From: Chamaecrista fasciculata
Lineage: Eukaryota; Streptophyta; Magnoliopsida; Fabales; Fabaceae
Length of the DNA stretch: 64,000 bases
Reading direction: 5' to 3'
Assembly (NCBI GenBank): GCA_003254925.1
Contig: QANZ01021377.1
Coordinates: 45,591 to 109,590, forward strand
A program made the position numbers and the translations under genes. This document shows, in pieces, positions 49,850-61,900 of the stretch; within the stretch, counting starts at the first letter, position 1; the number at the start of each line of letters is the position of its first letter. The notes under the pieces are model-generated. The model searched no databases and had not been told where the DNA came from. It worked only from the letters and a program-made list of their open reading frames with translations.

Positions 49850-50286
49850 CGGGGAAGAAGGGCGGAACTCCAGAAGTTCGTTTTTTCTGGGTTCGTGAAC
49901 AACTCCGGAAGGACGGCGAGCGGTGGTTCGCGGCGGAGATCTGAGTTCATTTTTTCTGGATTCGTGAACAACTCAACAGAAGCTAGGTTCATGAACGTCG
50001 CCGGCGCTTTTCTGCGTTTGGAGCATTGGAGAAGACGCGTTTCAAACTTCATTGTTCTTCGGCGGAGAGTGGCGAAGTGTGGCGAGTTCTGTACAGATTT
50101 GGTTGGCGGCGGACGTGGGTGTTTTCCGTTGGCGGCGGCTTCTTCTTCTTCCCCCTTCAAGTTTTTTGTTGTGCATTTTTTGGGTTTCTCTTGTGCATTT
50201 TTAGGTCGAGAACTTGCTTCAAAGAGAAGCAGGAAAAGGAGATGTTTAGAGTTGTTAATTGTTAATTTGAATGAAGGAAGAGATAA
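49850..50286 (+). other. GC-rich, possibly captured segment inside the Mutator-like element
   Basis: A plus-strand frame of 204 codons starts at 49895 (first codon ATT or similar, not supported as a true start) and runs into the nested hAT element. It contains a duplicated phrase, TTTTTTCTGGGTTCGTGAAC and TTTTTTCTGGATTCGTGAAC (49884 and 49952), 68 bp apart. Both strands are open over much of the segment, as expected for GC-rich DNA, and I recognise no domain. It may be a captured gene fragment, as in Pack-MULEs, but this is inference from composition and position only. Confidence 0.35.
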
Positions 50287-50294
50287 CCAGCGAA

Positions 50295-50814
50295 TAGAGG
50301 TGTACAAGGGCCGGGCCGGGTTTGTGTCCGGCCCGGTACAGACCCAGGTCGGGCCAGGCTGGGCCACCGGGTCCGTTCGGGGCCGTCTGGGCCAAATTTT
50401 TTTTAAAAAAAATATTTATTTATTTCATATGTTTTTTAACTTGTATATATTGATAAAACAATTAATTTTGGATCAATTTAATGATGCTTTTATTAATAAA
50501 GACATTTAATTTGACTTATTTGTTAAAAAATGTTAATTTAATTAAGATTAAGTATATATTTTATGTATATTTTTAATATACAATTGATAAAAATAATAAT
50601 AGATATGTATTTCTTACAATTAAAAAAATATTTAGTAGGATAAAATATAAATATGTATAGTAAAAATTTAAAATATATATATATATATATATTCTTTTAA
50701 ATGAGAGTACCCCGGGCCGGGCCGGTCTAGGGACACTAGACCCGGCCCGAACACCATCGGGCCAGGCCTGGTCCACCGGGTTGTCGGGCCGGCCGGGTCT
50801 CTTGTCCACCCCTA
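50295..50814. mobile_element. hAT-type MITE nested in the Mutator-like element, 8-bp TSD
   Basis: A 520-bp element with left end TAGAGGTGTACAAGGGCC and right end GGGTCTCTTGTCCACCCCTA, imperfect inverted complements. It is flanked by the exact 8-bp direct repeat CCAGCGAA (50287-50294 and 50815-50822). The arms are full of GGGCCGGGCC words and the middle is very AT-rich. It interrupts the GC-rich internal segment of the host element and so inserted later. Confidence 0.9.
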
Positions 50815-51132
50815 CCAGCGAATGCATGAATTTTGAGGGGAGGAAGAAGAAGCTACAAATTGCTTTTTGTTTAGAGTTGGTTCAAATTGCAATATAGTCC
50901 TTTTTTTAGTTTATTTTAATAGAAAAAAAAATACTCAAATAACAAAACAGTCCATCTTAAAATTTATTCTAACTTAATTCTGTTAATTTGGATGGAAAAA
51001 ACCACCTGGGGCCTATTTGCTAACGGAGGAAACCACAAGCCCTCAAGTTGACACTTTTTAAACCACAGGGACCCTATCTAAAAATGGGCCAAACCATAAA
51101 GCCTTTTTTTATGTAATTTACCCTTAATTTTC

Positions 51133-53007
51133 TACTCACAAGTCGATACATATATACTGCACTCCCAATAAGGAAACTTATAAAGTCCAGTCAATAATAT
51201 ATATGCATTTGCACATCCACGGAAGTCCAACGACAATTCCAACGCTACGGATTTCCTCAATCAATCCTATCTAACTTTAAAACTCTCCAAATTAAAACAA
51301 GACACAAGCATTACTATGATGAATGATCCGATTATTTTAAAAGGCCTAAAATGCGTTATTCATCAGAACTAATGCATACATTTCAATTAAGCAACGTGAT
51401 TTTATGATTGTTAAGGGGGGAATAACATGATTTTGTGATTTTATGATTGTTAAGTGGAAGCGGATCTCCTGTCCTGCGTAAGGCAGAGGATCCATAGGCA
51501 TAATAGGTGAGTTATGAAGGGAAATAAAAGTTCACCATGCATTTGAGAAAAAAATCAACTAAAATTAATTTTCAATTTGTGACCAATGAGAAAGATTTTT
51601 TTTTTTTAATTTATTAGTCAACTTACTTTTTTTTTTCATAAACAAGAAAAATATATCAAATAAAAGTCAAAGACACTTAGAATTATTAAGAAATTTCAAA
51701 ACTGAAACAACAAAAGAAGCATAAAAAGTAAACCTTGTAGAATTATTTGGCGATTGCGCATAAAAAAGTCCTATACGAAAGATATCTTAAGGGCGAACTA
51801 ATCCTATAAGAAATAAATTATGAGGATAAAAATCATCACAAAATGTGTTGTCAACAAACTGTTTACTATAATACTCACTATTGATCAGGAAAGAAATTAC
51901 TATGCCATTTGTAGATGTCATCAACTTCCACCTATACTTGCTATTAGAGTTTGAAGACATGATCAAAAGATGAGAGACATAAGCTTCACACCAAAGATGC
52001 TGCAAACTTTACCAAGGATTCAAAACTAGAAAAATTTAATCATATCTGACAGGAAAAAATCACAAGGGGGCTGAGATATGAGTTTATTAAAGAAAAAAGA
52101 GAAGCGAGGAACACGACTTGGAGCTGGAGAGAAGCACGACCCGAAGGCAGTAGAACTATGACCCGGAGGCGGTGGAGAGAAGATGAGCGTTTGGAATAGT
52201 GGGAGGAAAGAGCTACCTGCAAAGCAACGACAACCCAAGACAAAAGTAGTGGAGGCGACTAGGTTTAGAGAGAGGCAGCTAGGGTTTGGTTTTTTTTTTT
52301 TAAAAAAAAAAATCGACCATTGTGATACATATTAGAGATAAATAATTTATCTCAACTGTTAAAGTTAAAAATAACGGTAGAAACTAACAAAATCACATTA
52401 TGCACTAATGGTGGAATAAATATGAAAGCTTGATGTGTTGAGATAAATTGGAACAACATGTTATTATTGATGAGCTCTTTATCTACCTAGTTAATATAGT
52501 TGACAAATAAGGTTAAGTTGAATTTGAAATTGGGTCACTCGTTTCATAAAATTAGCCATATCTCTTTTGCTTTAACTACAAATGAGACGAAATCAGAGTT
52601 ATAGGTTACTCTTGATGAGTTATTTATCCATTTAGCTAGAGTTATCAACAAACGATGTTAAATTAAAAGTGGATTTAGACAAAATACCAATACTAACTTT
52701 CAAATTAAAGTACTATTTGACATTGTTTGACAACAGTCTCAATTGGGCATAGAAAGAATTTGCTAATAGTAACACAACTCCGATTTTGTGACATTTGAAT
52801 TTAAAATAAGAAATTTATTACAAACTTTATGAAACAAGAAGCCTACTTTTTAGTCCAATTTCAACTATTTGACTTCGTTTGCCAACGATTTTAATTGAGC
52901 AGAGAAAAAAAACTAATCAAGATAATCCTCTAACTTCAATTTTGTTACATTTGGATTTAAAATAAAAAAATATTATCGCATTTAGCAGTCAGGAACTTAA
53001 ACATAAC
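51133..53007. other. Intergenic, decayed repeats, no gene
   Basis: Mixed AT-rich DNA. A local direct repeat of TGATTTTATGATTGTTAAG occurs at about 51399 and 51438. A GC-richer stretch at 52060-52280 gives overlapping frames on the minus strand (52026-52243) without a domain. The stretch 52440-52990 has imperfect repeats of TTTGAATTTAAAATAAGAAA type and resembles the middle of the foldback at 46198. Nothing here supports a functional gene. Confidence 0.45.
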
Positions 53008-53017
53008 TTTAAAAAAC

Positions 53018-53356
53018 GAGTAAACTACTAAATTGGTCCCTGGATTATTGACTCGCTGACAGATTGGTCCCCGAATTTAGGAAATTGACAAATAGGTCCC
53101 CGAATTTTTCTAATGAGTCAAATAGGTCCCCGAATTTTTCTAACATTTGTCAAATAGGTCCCCGAATTTTTCTAACATTTGTCAAATAGGTCCTTCTGTG
53201 CATGTTATTCGGGGACCTATTTGACTAACGTTAAAAAAATTCGGGGACCTATTTGACTCGTTAGAAAAATTCGGGGATCTATTTGTCAATTTCCTAAATT
53301 CGGGGACCAATCTGTCAGCGAGCCAATAATCCAGGGACCAATTTGGTAGTTTACTC
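53018..53356. mobile_element. Palindromic foldback MITE, copy 2
   Basis: A 339-bp palindrome of the same family as 1750-2057, with the same ends GAGTAAACTACTAAATTGG / CAATTTGGTAGTTTACTC. It is flanked by its own perfect 10-bp direct repeat TTTAAAAAAC (53008-53017 and 53357-53366). Compared with copy 1, the left arm has one extra unit of about 31 bp (ATAGGTCCCCGAATTTTTC followed by TAACATTTGTCAA). The different flanks prove two independent insertions. Confidence 0.88.
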
Positions 53357-53751
53357 TTTAAAAAACACTAAGAACCAAAACAGAATTGAAAAATGTTAAG
53401 AATCAAAACAAAATTTAAGATAAACATTAGAACCAAAATAAGATTTTTACCTTTGAAATGTTACTTGCTTATTTAGTAATTTAATAATTAATAATGAAAT
53501 ATACTTTTTAAATTTATAAAATATTGGTTCTTAATTTTAGTGCGATAAGAAAAAGCTAAAGGCGGGAAAATATTGAAGTACCATTATTTTTCTTCGCATT
53601 CAAGAAAATTGATTCAAATCATACGTACGGACGCAGTTCCAATCGGGGCATGATTTCAATCATTTTGCGCAAAACCTCTCTCTCTTCATTCTCCGTCAGA
53701 AAAACCAAAATTACCTTAGAACTTTCCAGGAAGACGATCGCAAAGGAGAGA

Positions 53752-55592
53752 GCTAGGGTTTCCGATGAAGTAGACAATGAAGATGAACAAGAAACGGCGC
53801 AATCATTGTAACGATCAAATTCCCTCAAGATGAAAGAGCATCGACGAGGTATGAGTAAACAAACTGGTTTTGCCTGATTAACTAAATTGCATTTTTACGT
53901 CTTGGTCATTCCGAAGTCTGCGACTAGATCTATTTTTGTTATTTTTTTCTTCCTCTTAAGTATGCTTTTCATCAATTTCTTTAGATAATTTTCAAAACTC
54001 AACAAATTCCTGCGTGCCTCTAGCCCTAGAATGCATCATAATTTTGTCGTGCTTGATGATGTGAAATGTCATAGGTTTATTTGCTGCTATTGCAGAATTT
54101 CAAGAAGAGAGAAATCAGAGCAGGAACGAGACGATTTTGATCGCAAAGTAGTTTTCCTCAGGTTAGTGAGCCAGTGAGCCACTGGCAGGTCACAGATTTC
54201 TTCGAATTTCGACATCTGCTATTGCATAAAAAGCAGGGAACCACGTTGACTAAAAGAAAAGAAAATGGCTGGGAAATGTTTATGAAGTGGCCATTCATTA
54301 CCATTCATTGATTGAAAAATGAAAAATTTCCACAGCTAATCATTTTTAATAACTTCCTTTAAGACAGACAACAATAAAAAAATATTATAGAAATTTGGAA
54401 ATGGAGCAACTTTAAAGTTGTTGCGCTGTATCTAATTTTTTAGGATAGGGATTTGTTAGATGACGGATACAAGAGGGATTAGGAACCCTCCGGTAAGAAG
54501 CTTGAAGTAATAAGGTGAAGTCGATCAGATTAGCTTAAATGTTCTTCATTTGACAACTGCCTAGTTTCTACTTCTTTCTGCCATCGCTCAATGTGCCCTT
54601 CTGAACTGTTAAAAAAAACACTGGGTAGGCCATCCACTAAAGCAAAGCCTTGACTCAATCATATGAGGTAAAATTCCTTAGTGGTAGCATATATCGTTGC
54701 CAATGTTTAAGCTAATGAAGTTTCCTCTCCTTTTGTTACTCTCAACAACGTGGCTGACAAGTTTCCATATATACGTTCTAGAAGCTCATTGCAGTTTCTT
54801 ATTTTGCGTTCTACTTGTGCTGCTTCCCCGTGTATTTTGTTCAGATTTTTCTTTTTATTAATTCACTTAGTAATGAATGAATAAGGATGTGTATCAGAAT
54901 AACCCACTGCTTGATTGCTTATAGGTTTTTGGGGCAGAGAGAGCAGCCTTTCAACAGGAAATAAAGAAAGCATAAATTGGCACTTGGGTTCCATTCTCAC
55001 AAGTCATAAGAAACCTGGCGATGAGTTGATAGTTAATGGTTGCTTGATAGGCCAGAATCTATTTGTTAACCCACAACTAGAGAGAAATTTCAAAATGGTT
55101 GTGTTATGATGCAGTATCTTGATATTTGCACCCTTAAATTAAATGAATTAGTAAAAAACTGAAAATAGATAAATAATTGGCAATTGCCAAGGTTTTGGTT
55201 CAGAGAACACGTTTATGACCGGTTAGACTGTTATTGAACATCAATATATACTTTGTAATAGTGAAGTATCATTTCAGGATATTCAAGCAATGTCTTGGAC
55301 ATCTACAACTCCTGCATATTTTCTGATAATCAGGACCTTGCTGCTAAAGTTGTTCAGAATCTTCATGAGTTTTTCCGATCAATGTACATGTACCCTATGG
55401 TATTCTTAGTATGGGACATAACGTGTTTCCTGGAGCTTCTTGGCATTCTTGTTTATGTTCCTCTGTAGTTTCAACTTTATAATGTAAGAAACCGGTGTCA
55501 CTGAAGCTGATATGAAGGAGGTTGAAGCAAAATATAGGGGATCTGACTCTGAAAAGAGTAATCTGTTACTCAGTACACGTAATGCAAGAGTA
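53752..55592 (+). pseudogene. DnaJ (DNAJC9 / plant dnaJ 6-like) pseudogene
   Basis: Remains of a J-domain co-chaperone gene in exon order. At 53752-53813 there is RVSDEVDNEDEQETAQSL followed by an in-frame TAA, where the family usually reads SLYE. At 54925-55030, after an ATAG acceptor, comes FGAERAAFQQEIKKA then a stop; shifted frames continue HKLALGFHSHK and KPGDE. This is the J-domain helix, but the HPD motif that stimulates Hsp70 is replaced by HSH. At 55305-55400 lies SDNQDLAAKVVQNLHEFFRSMY, and at 55494-55586 VTEADMKEVEAKYRGSDSEKSN, both matching the region after the J domain in plant dnaJ 6 / DNAJC9 proteins. Stops and frameshifts exclude a product. The segments are still separated by intron-like DNA, so this is a decayed duplicate, not a processed copy. 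Confidence 0.75.
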
Positions 55593-58500
55593 ATATGACG
55601 AGGTAAGTGGATATTATGATGAGCATGAGCCATTTTTTGGAAAGGCTTCAATTTGATCTCAGGATCCAATTCCCTTAGCTGGTCTTTTTGTTCAATGCTT
55701 TTGTTCGGACTTCGTATCATAAACTTGACAGTCACACCACAACATAAGGATATTTTTTGAGGCTATAGCTTCAGGTGAGAACTGAAAATATTACAAACTA
55801 GGCCCAAGTCAAATCGAACATCATCTCTAGATCTAGATTTTTCAATATGGGAAAAAAAAATAAATTTGAGTTGTTAGACCAGAATTGACCTTATTGTTTT
55901 GTTCCCGTTAGTGCTTAGATTTTAAATATTGAAATAGGTAATCGGTGGTAGATTCCATCCATCATGTGACACATTTTACTGGGGTTCAGCATATTCTTCA
56001 TACCTCCTTTTATTTTTCTTTCTCCTATCCATATTCTGTAGAACAGAAGGCATAAAAAAGCTACAAGAAATGGTCAAAGCAAATATCCACTAACTAATGA
56101 GATCATTTTATCATTTATGGGCTTGCTTATGTTATTCATACTATAATTCAAGGGTACTTTATTTGATTCTCCTTTAGGTCAAATAAGTAGTTAGAAACAG
56201 ACCTTTATGCAATCAATTTTCAACGCCGAGTATCAGTTTGATTCTGTGTTTCTCTTGTTTTAAACATGTGGATGTGTTTCCCAAAAAGTTTGGGGGTGAT
56301 ATACCAGAGGCTACTAACTGGAAAGGCAACGATCCTCAATGGGAAGCAGATGTAATTAACAATGTCAATACGATTCTATGTTTAGTTTCTTTGGGTGTTT
56401 GGGTGAACCGTACAAGTTGTCCCCAACCCTTGGTTCTTATTTATTATTGTATGTCATTTGATATGACTGGTTACTTTCAAAGCTGTAGCAGAGCCATTTA
56501 ACTGTGCAGCATGGCATGGAGAGATCAATTTCTCACTTATGAATTATTTCAAGATCTATGTAAAGTGTTTTTTCTTTTCTTTGTAATTATTTTCATATAC
56601 AGTTTCATATGAATTTCGAAAATAATGTAATGATATGGAAGCTCGATTTTTCAAAAACCAAGCTCTTCGTATTAAAGTCATTTAACTAAGAATTTTCTAA
56701 AAATTAAAGTTTTTGTCTTATTCTCGTATTTAAAGTGATTTTGATTATCTATTTAAGTTCTCATGTCTTGTGCATGGCAGATTGTACAAGGTTCGGCACC
56801 AATCCTGCCCACAATTGGATTTAAATGGAAGATCCATAACATTTGTCAAGTTTTTAATGCAGATAGCACGATTTAGGTATGAAAGTAATCAAGTATGTAG
56901 GTCAGACTGTGACTCCTTACCAAATAAGGTTGAAGTCTTGAAGGCATAGAAGGCTGTCCTCGTGGCTTGTGTAGCATATTTCGCATGGTCATTAGTTAGG
57001 GAGGGTAATGCTATTTACATCAATCCATTGCACTACCAATACCATTATTTCTCTCTGTTTTTTGCTTGCTTAACCAACTTTTCAATTTGCTAAAGAACAG
57101 TTAATTGTATCACTTTATAAAAACAGACCTCTCTTGTTTTTAATTAACGAGTTCCAACTAGCATGAAACTTCGTAAATCGGGTCTTTGGGGTCATATAAA
57201 AATTTAGTCATTATCTTTTTCATTTAATACCACAACGTTCGATTGATATGGTTGAAAGTGAATTGTTAGACTGATAGTTGGGACCCGAGTTAAATACTTG
57301 TGAGGGAACTGGTGTCAAGAATAACTGCCTCTGCGACCAAAAATTTATTAATCTTGTGTTGTTTTTCTGAGTCTCAGCTTCATAGTGATGCCCTTACCCA
57401 TCGCATTCGTGCATGGCACGACAGCGCAGGTATATATAGCTTCATTTTTTCCAACAAAAAAAAAAACCATAATAGTTTTTCTAAGCTTCTGCCAAGATAA
57501 TTTTGAATTTCTTGATAAATATTAGGCAATTAAACGATAATTCAAACTCGCCGGATGTCCAAAATTTTTCTTGGATGCCTGTGGGACTGAAGCTTAAAGT
57601 ACTGCTTAGTGCCCTAGGGAGCCTATGTTTTGGCCTTGAAAATTTATTTGGGTTATTAAACCAACTTACCAAGGATTCACTAAACAAAAGTTCTAACTTC
57701 TAACCTTTCTGGCTTCTGCAGTTTTCTTTCATGAGCAAAATGTCTAATTGTGTTATTCACCTCGTTCTTTGGCAGGTTGGTTAAACGAACATATTAGGTC
57801 GTGATTTGACTCCGCGACTACCAAATTAACCGGTAATTTGGCTTATCAAACATATGAATACTAATTACAAATCATTATTACATTGCTTATTCTGTAATAA
57901 ACCTGATTAACAATTTAATTTCATAACTTCCGAACATAATTGCAACACAGACATTGGTAAAGTTCGCCAGTAATTTGTACCCCACACAAGTTCCACTCAA
58001 CAATTGGTAACTTAGAAGCAATAATAAATAAATAAATAGGAGAGAAAAAAAATTCCTATGGGGGTAATGGGCCTTTGAGAATGCAAAAGAGCAAAAGTTT
58101 GATTGAGGCATTAAGCTATAAATCTATAATCATGTCCCTGGTCCATCACTGGTGGTTGGCCAGCCGAGCAAGCCATCACAAAAACCCACTCTCTTAACTT
58201 TTTTAAGAGCATTACAATTTTGCTTACTGGCTCTTCATTGTGTACACCCAAATTTGATGATTTAATTTGAAGGCACAAATCAAGAGTGTGACATCACAAC
58301 TACGTGCTACGAACATTCCCTCTTGTTAGTGATGAGTGATGACTTCCCATGAATCTGTAAATGCAAGCAAGCCTTTCCCTTTCCCTTTTCCTTTAGTTCT
58401 CCACACCCTGTCACTTTTATTATAATCTCTCTCTGCCATTTTCTTTTTCTTTTTAGTTGGTGGTGGTGGTAGCTATGATATGCTCCCTCCCTACACTCAT

Positions 58501-58972
58501 TTAATAAATCTCAATAAACAATGTATTTATTATAAATGTGACAATATAATATATGTACGTGCTATTTTTGCTTTGCTTGACTTCCTTCCCCTTCCCACCT
58601 GTCTCTTTAGGTTCTTTTGGTTTTGGGTAAGTCATCAACCTTTCAATTTTCTTGGTACTGCCATATTCTGCTTTACTCTCTCTTCTCAGAAGGTAGTTTA
58701 CGATCATAACTGTGGAATTTAGCTTTACTCATACTTATGCCCCCTTTTGCATGTGAAACCCTTTAATTGTTGCAGCAACCTATTCATTCATTCAATTCAA
58801 TAGCGTCCGCACTCCACACTCCTTCTCATACCATACTTGCTTTCCCTAATTAATGCTCTTCCACCTCGCGCTTGCCTTCAATTTTACAGCATCCCCGCCA
58901 AACTGAAACACACAATTGAAAATTTCCTTCCTCAATTGGATCCGCTCTAATTAGTATCTGCGCTTTCTTCTC
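55593..58972. other. Region between DnaJ pseudogene and NEK gene
   Basis: Contains one exon-like frame (56262-56372) listed separately. A second short stretch near 57377-57428, LHSDALTHRIRAWHDSA, sits between a CAG and a GGTATA and could be a relic exon. The last 700 bp before 58973 are pyrimidine-rich and include the promoter and leader of the NEK gene. I find no intact gene here. Confidence 0.4.
56262..56372 (+). other. Exon-like open segment, unidentified
   Basis: Within a longer open frame, the stretch VDVFPKKFGGDIPEATNWKG, followed by NDPQWEADVINNVN, looks like real coding sequence with balanced composition. I cannot connect it to the DnaJ family or to another gene in the window. It may be a relic exon of an unrelated gene. 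Confidence 0.25.
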
Positions 58973-61900
58973 ATGGACACCGATAATGGCGACACCAAGT
59001 CCAAGATGGAAGACTATGAAGTGATTGAGCAAATTGGCAGAGGAGCATTCGGCTCCGCTTATCTGGTTCTCCATAACTTTGAGAATAAAAAGTAACACGC
59101 TCTTCCTCCTTCTAACTGCTCTGTTTTAGATTTGTGTTTCTAATTTTAACTTCTATTGTTCATTGTAGGTATGTGCTCAAGAAGATTCGGTTGGCCAAGC
59201 AAACCGACAAGTTCAAACGCACAGCCCACCAAGAGGTCCGTGTTACGCCCTTCCAGCCGATGATACCTATATTTCTCTAGTTTCCTACATTCTTTTCTAA
59301 TTGATTGGACTTCCGAAATTAACCTTGTATAATTACTGTCGTGATTTCTTTTACTTCTTTTGGTTCTCAATCTGTCCTATCAGCGAGGATTAATATTATC
59401 TTTCTGTCTGTTTACCACCATCTGATTTCTAAGTAACATGAATCAGCCAGACTTTTCGCTATTTTATTGTGCTTCTCATTTCACTATCTCTTCTACGTAC
59501 GATGATCTATGAATTTGCCTTTGTTAGCTACGCTCTCTTCATACTACAAACCAGTCTTCTGCATATTTATTATATCCCACAAGCAATATCCTTTCTGGAA
59601 TCTTATGGTGCATGCTGCGTCTATTTTTTTTTTTTTTTTTAAGTAATGTACTGATTAGATTTCCAGAGAAGGGGATATTAGTTTCATGGAATTTCTTGTG
59701 ATTACACTATGCTGTCCTGTCAATGCCTAATGATATGGCATTTTGAGTCAAATATGACACAAACTGAGGTTTTTAATAATTTATAAAATGGTATTCTTCA
59801 TAATGATTTCACTGACTTCAGTCTTAAGATGAAGTCTGAAGCTAGTTTTACTTGAATACCTTTACCTGCTCATATGCAAACGACTGTATTCTCTTTCCGT
59901 CACAGATGGACCTGATTGCAAAACTAAATAACCCATATATCGTTGAGTACAAAGATGCCTGGGTAGAGAAGGTAAGCACATGATTCTTTTTTTTTTCTTT
60001 GTCTTATTTTTTTTGGTATTTTCAGTTTTACATCTATATTGATAAAAGAAAATAGCTTTGGGGGTTTTATTGAAGTATCTTATTCTAATGTTTATGAGTT
60101 TATGACTCTTTAATACATCTTAGTGAGATTCTTTTATTTGTAGGGAGACCATATATGCATTGTAACTGGATACTGTGAAGGAGGTGACATGTAAGTAATG
60201 TTGTATCCATGACTTACACTGCTTTCCTGCGTGAACAGTACTACTATCTAATAACTTTTGCTCCTTTACAGAAATATCATTGATTATTCCTTCACCCCAA
60301 TAACCTATAATGATAAATAAAACTTCTACTGGCAATATTCTTTTAATTGTTGACCTAAAAGCTAAGTTATTAGGTTCCTATCATGTGAAAGCCTACAGGA
60401 CTTGTAATGTGTACAGTGAATGAAAATGAACTAGAATCTTTTAGTATGAAACTACACGGAACTTTATACTGAAACTTTGATGATTAGACTGGGGGCAACA
60501 AGGGTTCAAATAAAGACCTAGGGACTTTTAGCAATGACATATTCATTTTTTGTGGCTGACAGATAGGGATGGAGATTTTTTAAAGCAGTCCTTGTTAATT
60601 GTTGTTGAAAAAAACAATTAAAGACTAAGATGAAATATACTTGGATCAGGGGTTTATTATTCTGTGGGTCTAATGTCTTTCATAAAAGAGGCATTTATTT
60701 TCTAATAAATATAGATTTACATGCCAATATGTGTATGTATATATGAGTGCTGAACAATGGAAAGCTGTAATCTTTGTGGAGCAGGGCTGAGAACATAAAG
60801 AAAGCTCGGGGAACATTTTACCCTGAGGAGGTAACAAAAAGATTTATTTGTTTCATTCCTTAATAGTTAATAATAATACGTTCTTATATGAGTATACCAT
60901 ACCCTCTCTGCAATGCCATTTTGTCCTACAGAAGGTCTGCAAATGGCTGACTCAATTGCTGATAGCTGTGGACTACCTGCACTCTAATCGTGTTCTTCAC
61001 AGAGATCTTAAGGTATTACATTTTTCATTAGTCTGGCAAGGAAATGTTATACATGATGTTTACATTAATGTAATGTGACTTTATTTAAATTTCAGTGTTC
61101 CAACATATTCCTCACCAAAGACAACGACATTCGTCTTGGTATGAAGGCAAATCCTTTGAAAGCTCACCCTTTTTGCGTCCATAAACTGTGTTATCTTAGG
61201 AATGCTTATAACTGTGTATTGCATGGATCATACAGGTGACTTTGGTCTGGCCAAGTTGCTTAATACAGAAGACCTTGCTTCCTCGGTATTATGTATATCT
61301 TTAATATGAATCCCTGTTTTGTTGATGCCTCTTGGTGAAACTTTGTTTTATTTCTACTTTTAACATACTGTCATTCAAAGTAGTTGACGATTTTCACTTC
61401 ACAATGGATAATGTTGCTTATACATATACACCTTGCTTTGAACTTATTCACTAATGTTTTATGTTACTTTTAGCTTTTTATAATTTGTGCCCTTATATCT
61501 TTAATAGATTGTTGGAACTCCAAACTACATGTGTCCTGAGCTACTTGCTGATATACCTTATGGTTATAAATCTGATATATGGTCACTTGGTAAGAACCAT
61601 GAATGACTGATTATAACTGACAAAGCTATATCATATCTGACCTTGTGTAAGAATGACAACTCTTTATGTGTTGAAGGTTGCTGCATGTTTGAAATTGCTG
61701 CACATCAACCAGCTTTTCGTGCTCCTGTAAGAACAAACTTGAACCATCTGCAACAGTTAACTGTTGTCATTTCAAGCGATTCTGTTGACATGATTACATC
61801 TATTAATGAATCAATGGATGTAACAGGACATGGCTGGACTTATCAATAAAATAAATAGATCCTCCATTTCTCCACTACCAATTGTTTATTCTTCCACCCT

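Larger units (their letters stand above)
49045..51123. mobile_element. 2.1-kb Mutator-like element with long TIRs, 9-bp TSD
   Basis: A 2079-bp element with terminal inverted repeats of about 235 bp. The left end is GGGTAAATTACATAAAAGGG and the right end its mirror (TTTATGTAATTTACCC). It is flanked by the exact 9-bp direct repeat TTAATTTTC (49036-49044 and 51124-51132), diagnostic of Mutator-like transposition. The arms contain CTTGTGGTTT and CCGTTAGCAAATAGGG in mirrored order and pair to about 49281 / 50885. The inside holds a GGCCCG-rich repeat (49320-49470), AT-rich DNA with one N at 49661, a GC-rich segment (49850-50286) and a complete nested hAT element. No transposase is visible, so it is non-autonomous and possibly a Pack-MULE-like carrier. 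Confidence 0.88.

Noticed and set aside
49895..50509. 204-codon frame and opposite 198-codon frame as a real gene
   Set aside because: Both run from GC-rich cargo into a nested hAT element with a proven 8-bp duplication, and the two strands are open together because of base composition. I keep it only as possible captured DNA.
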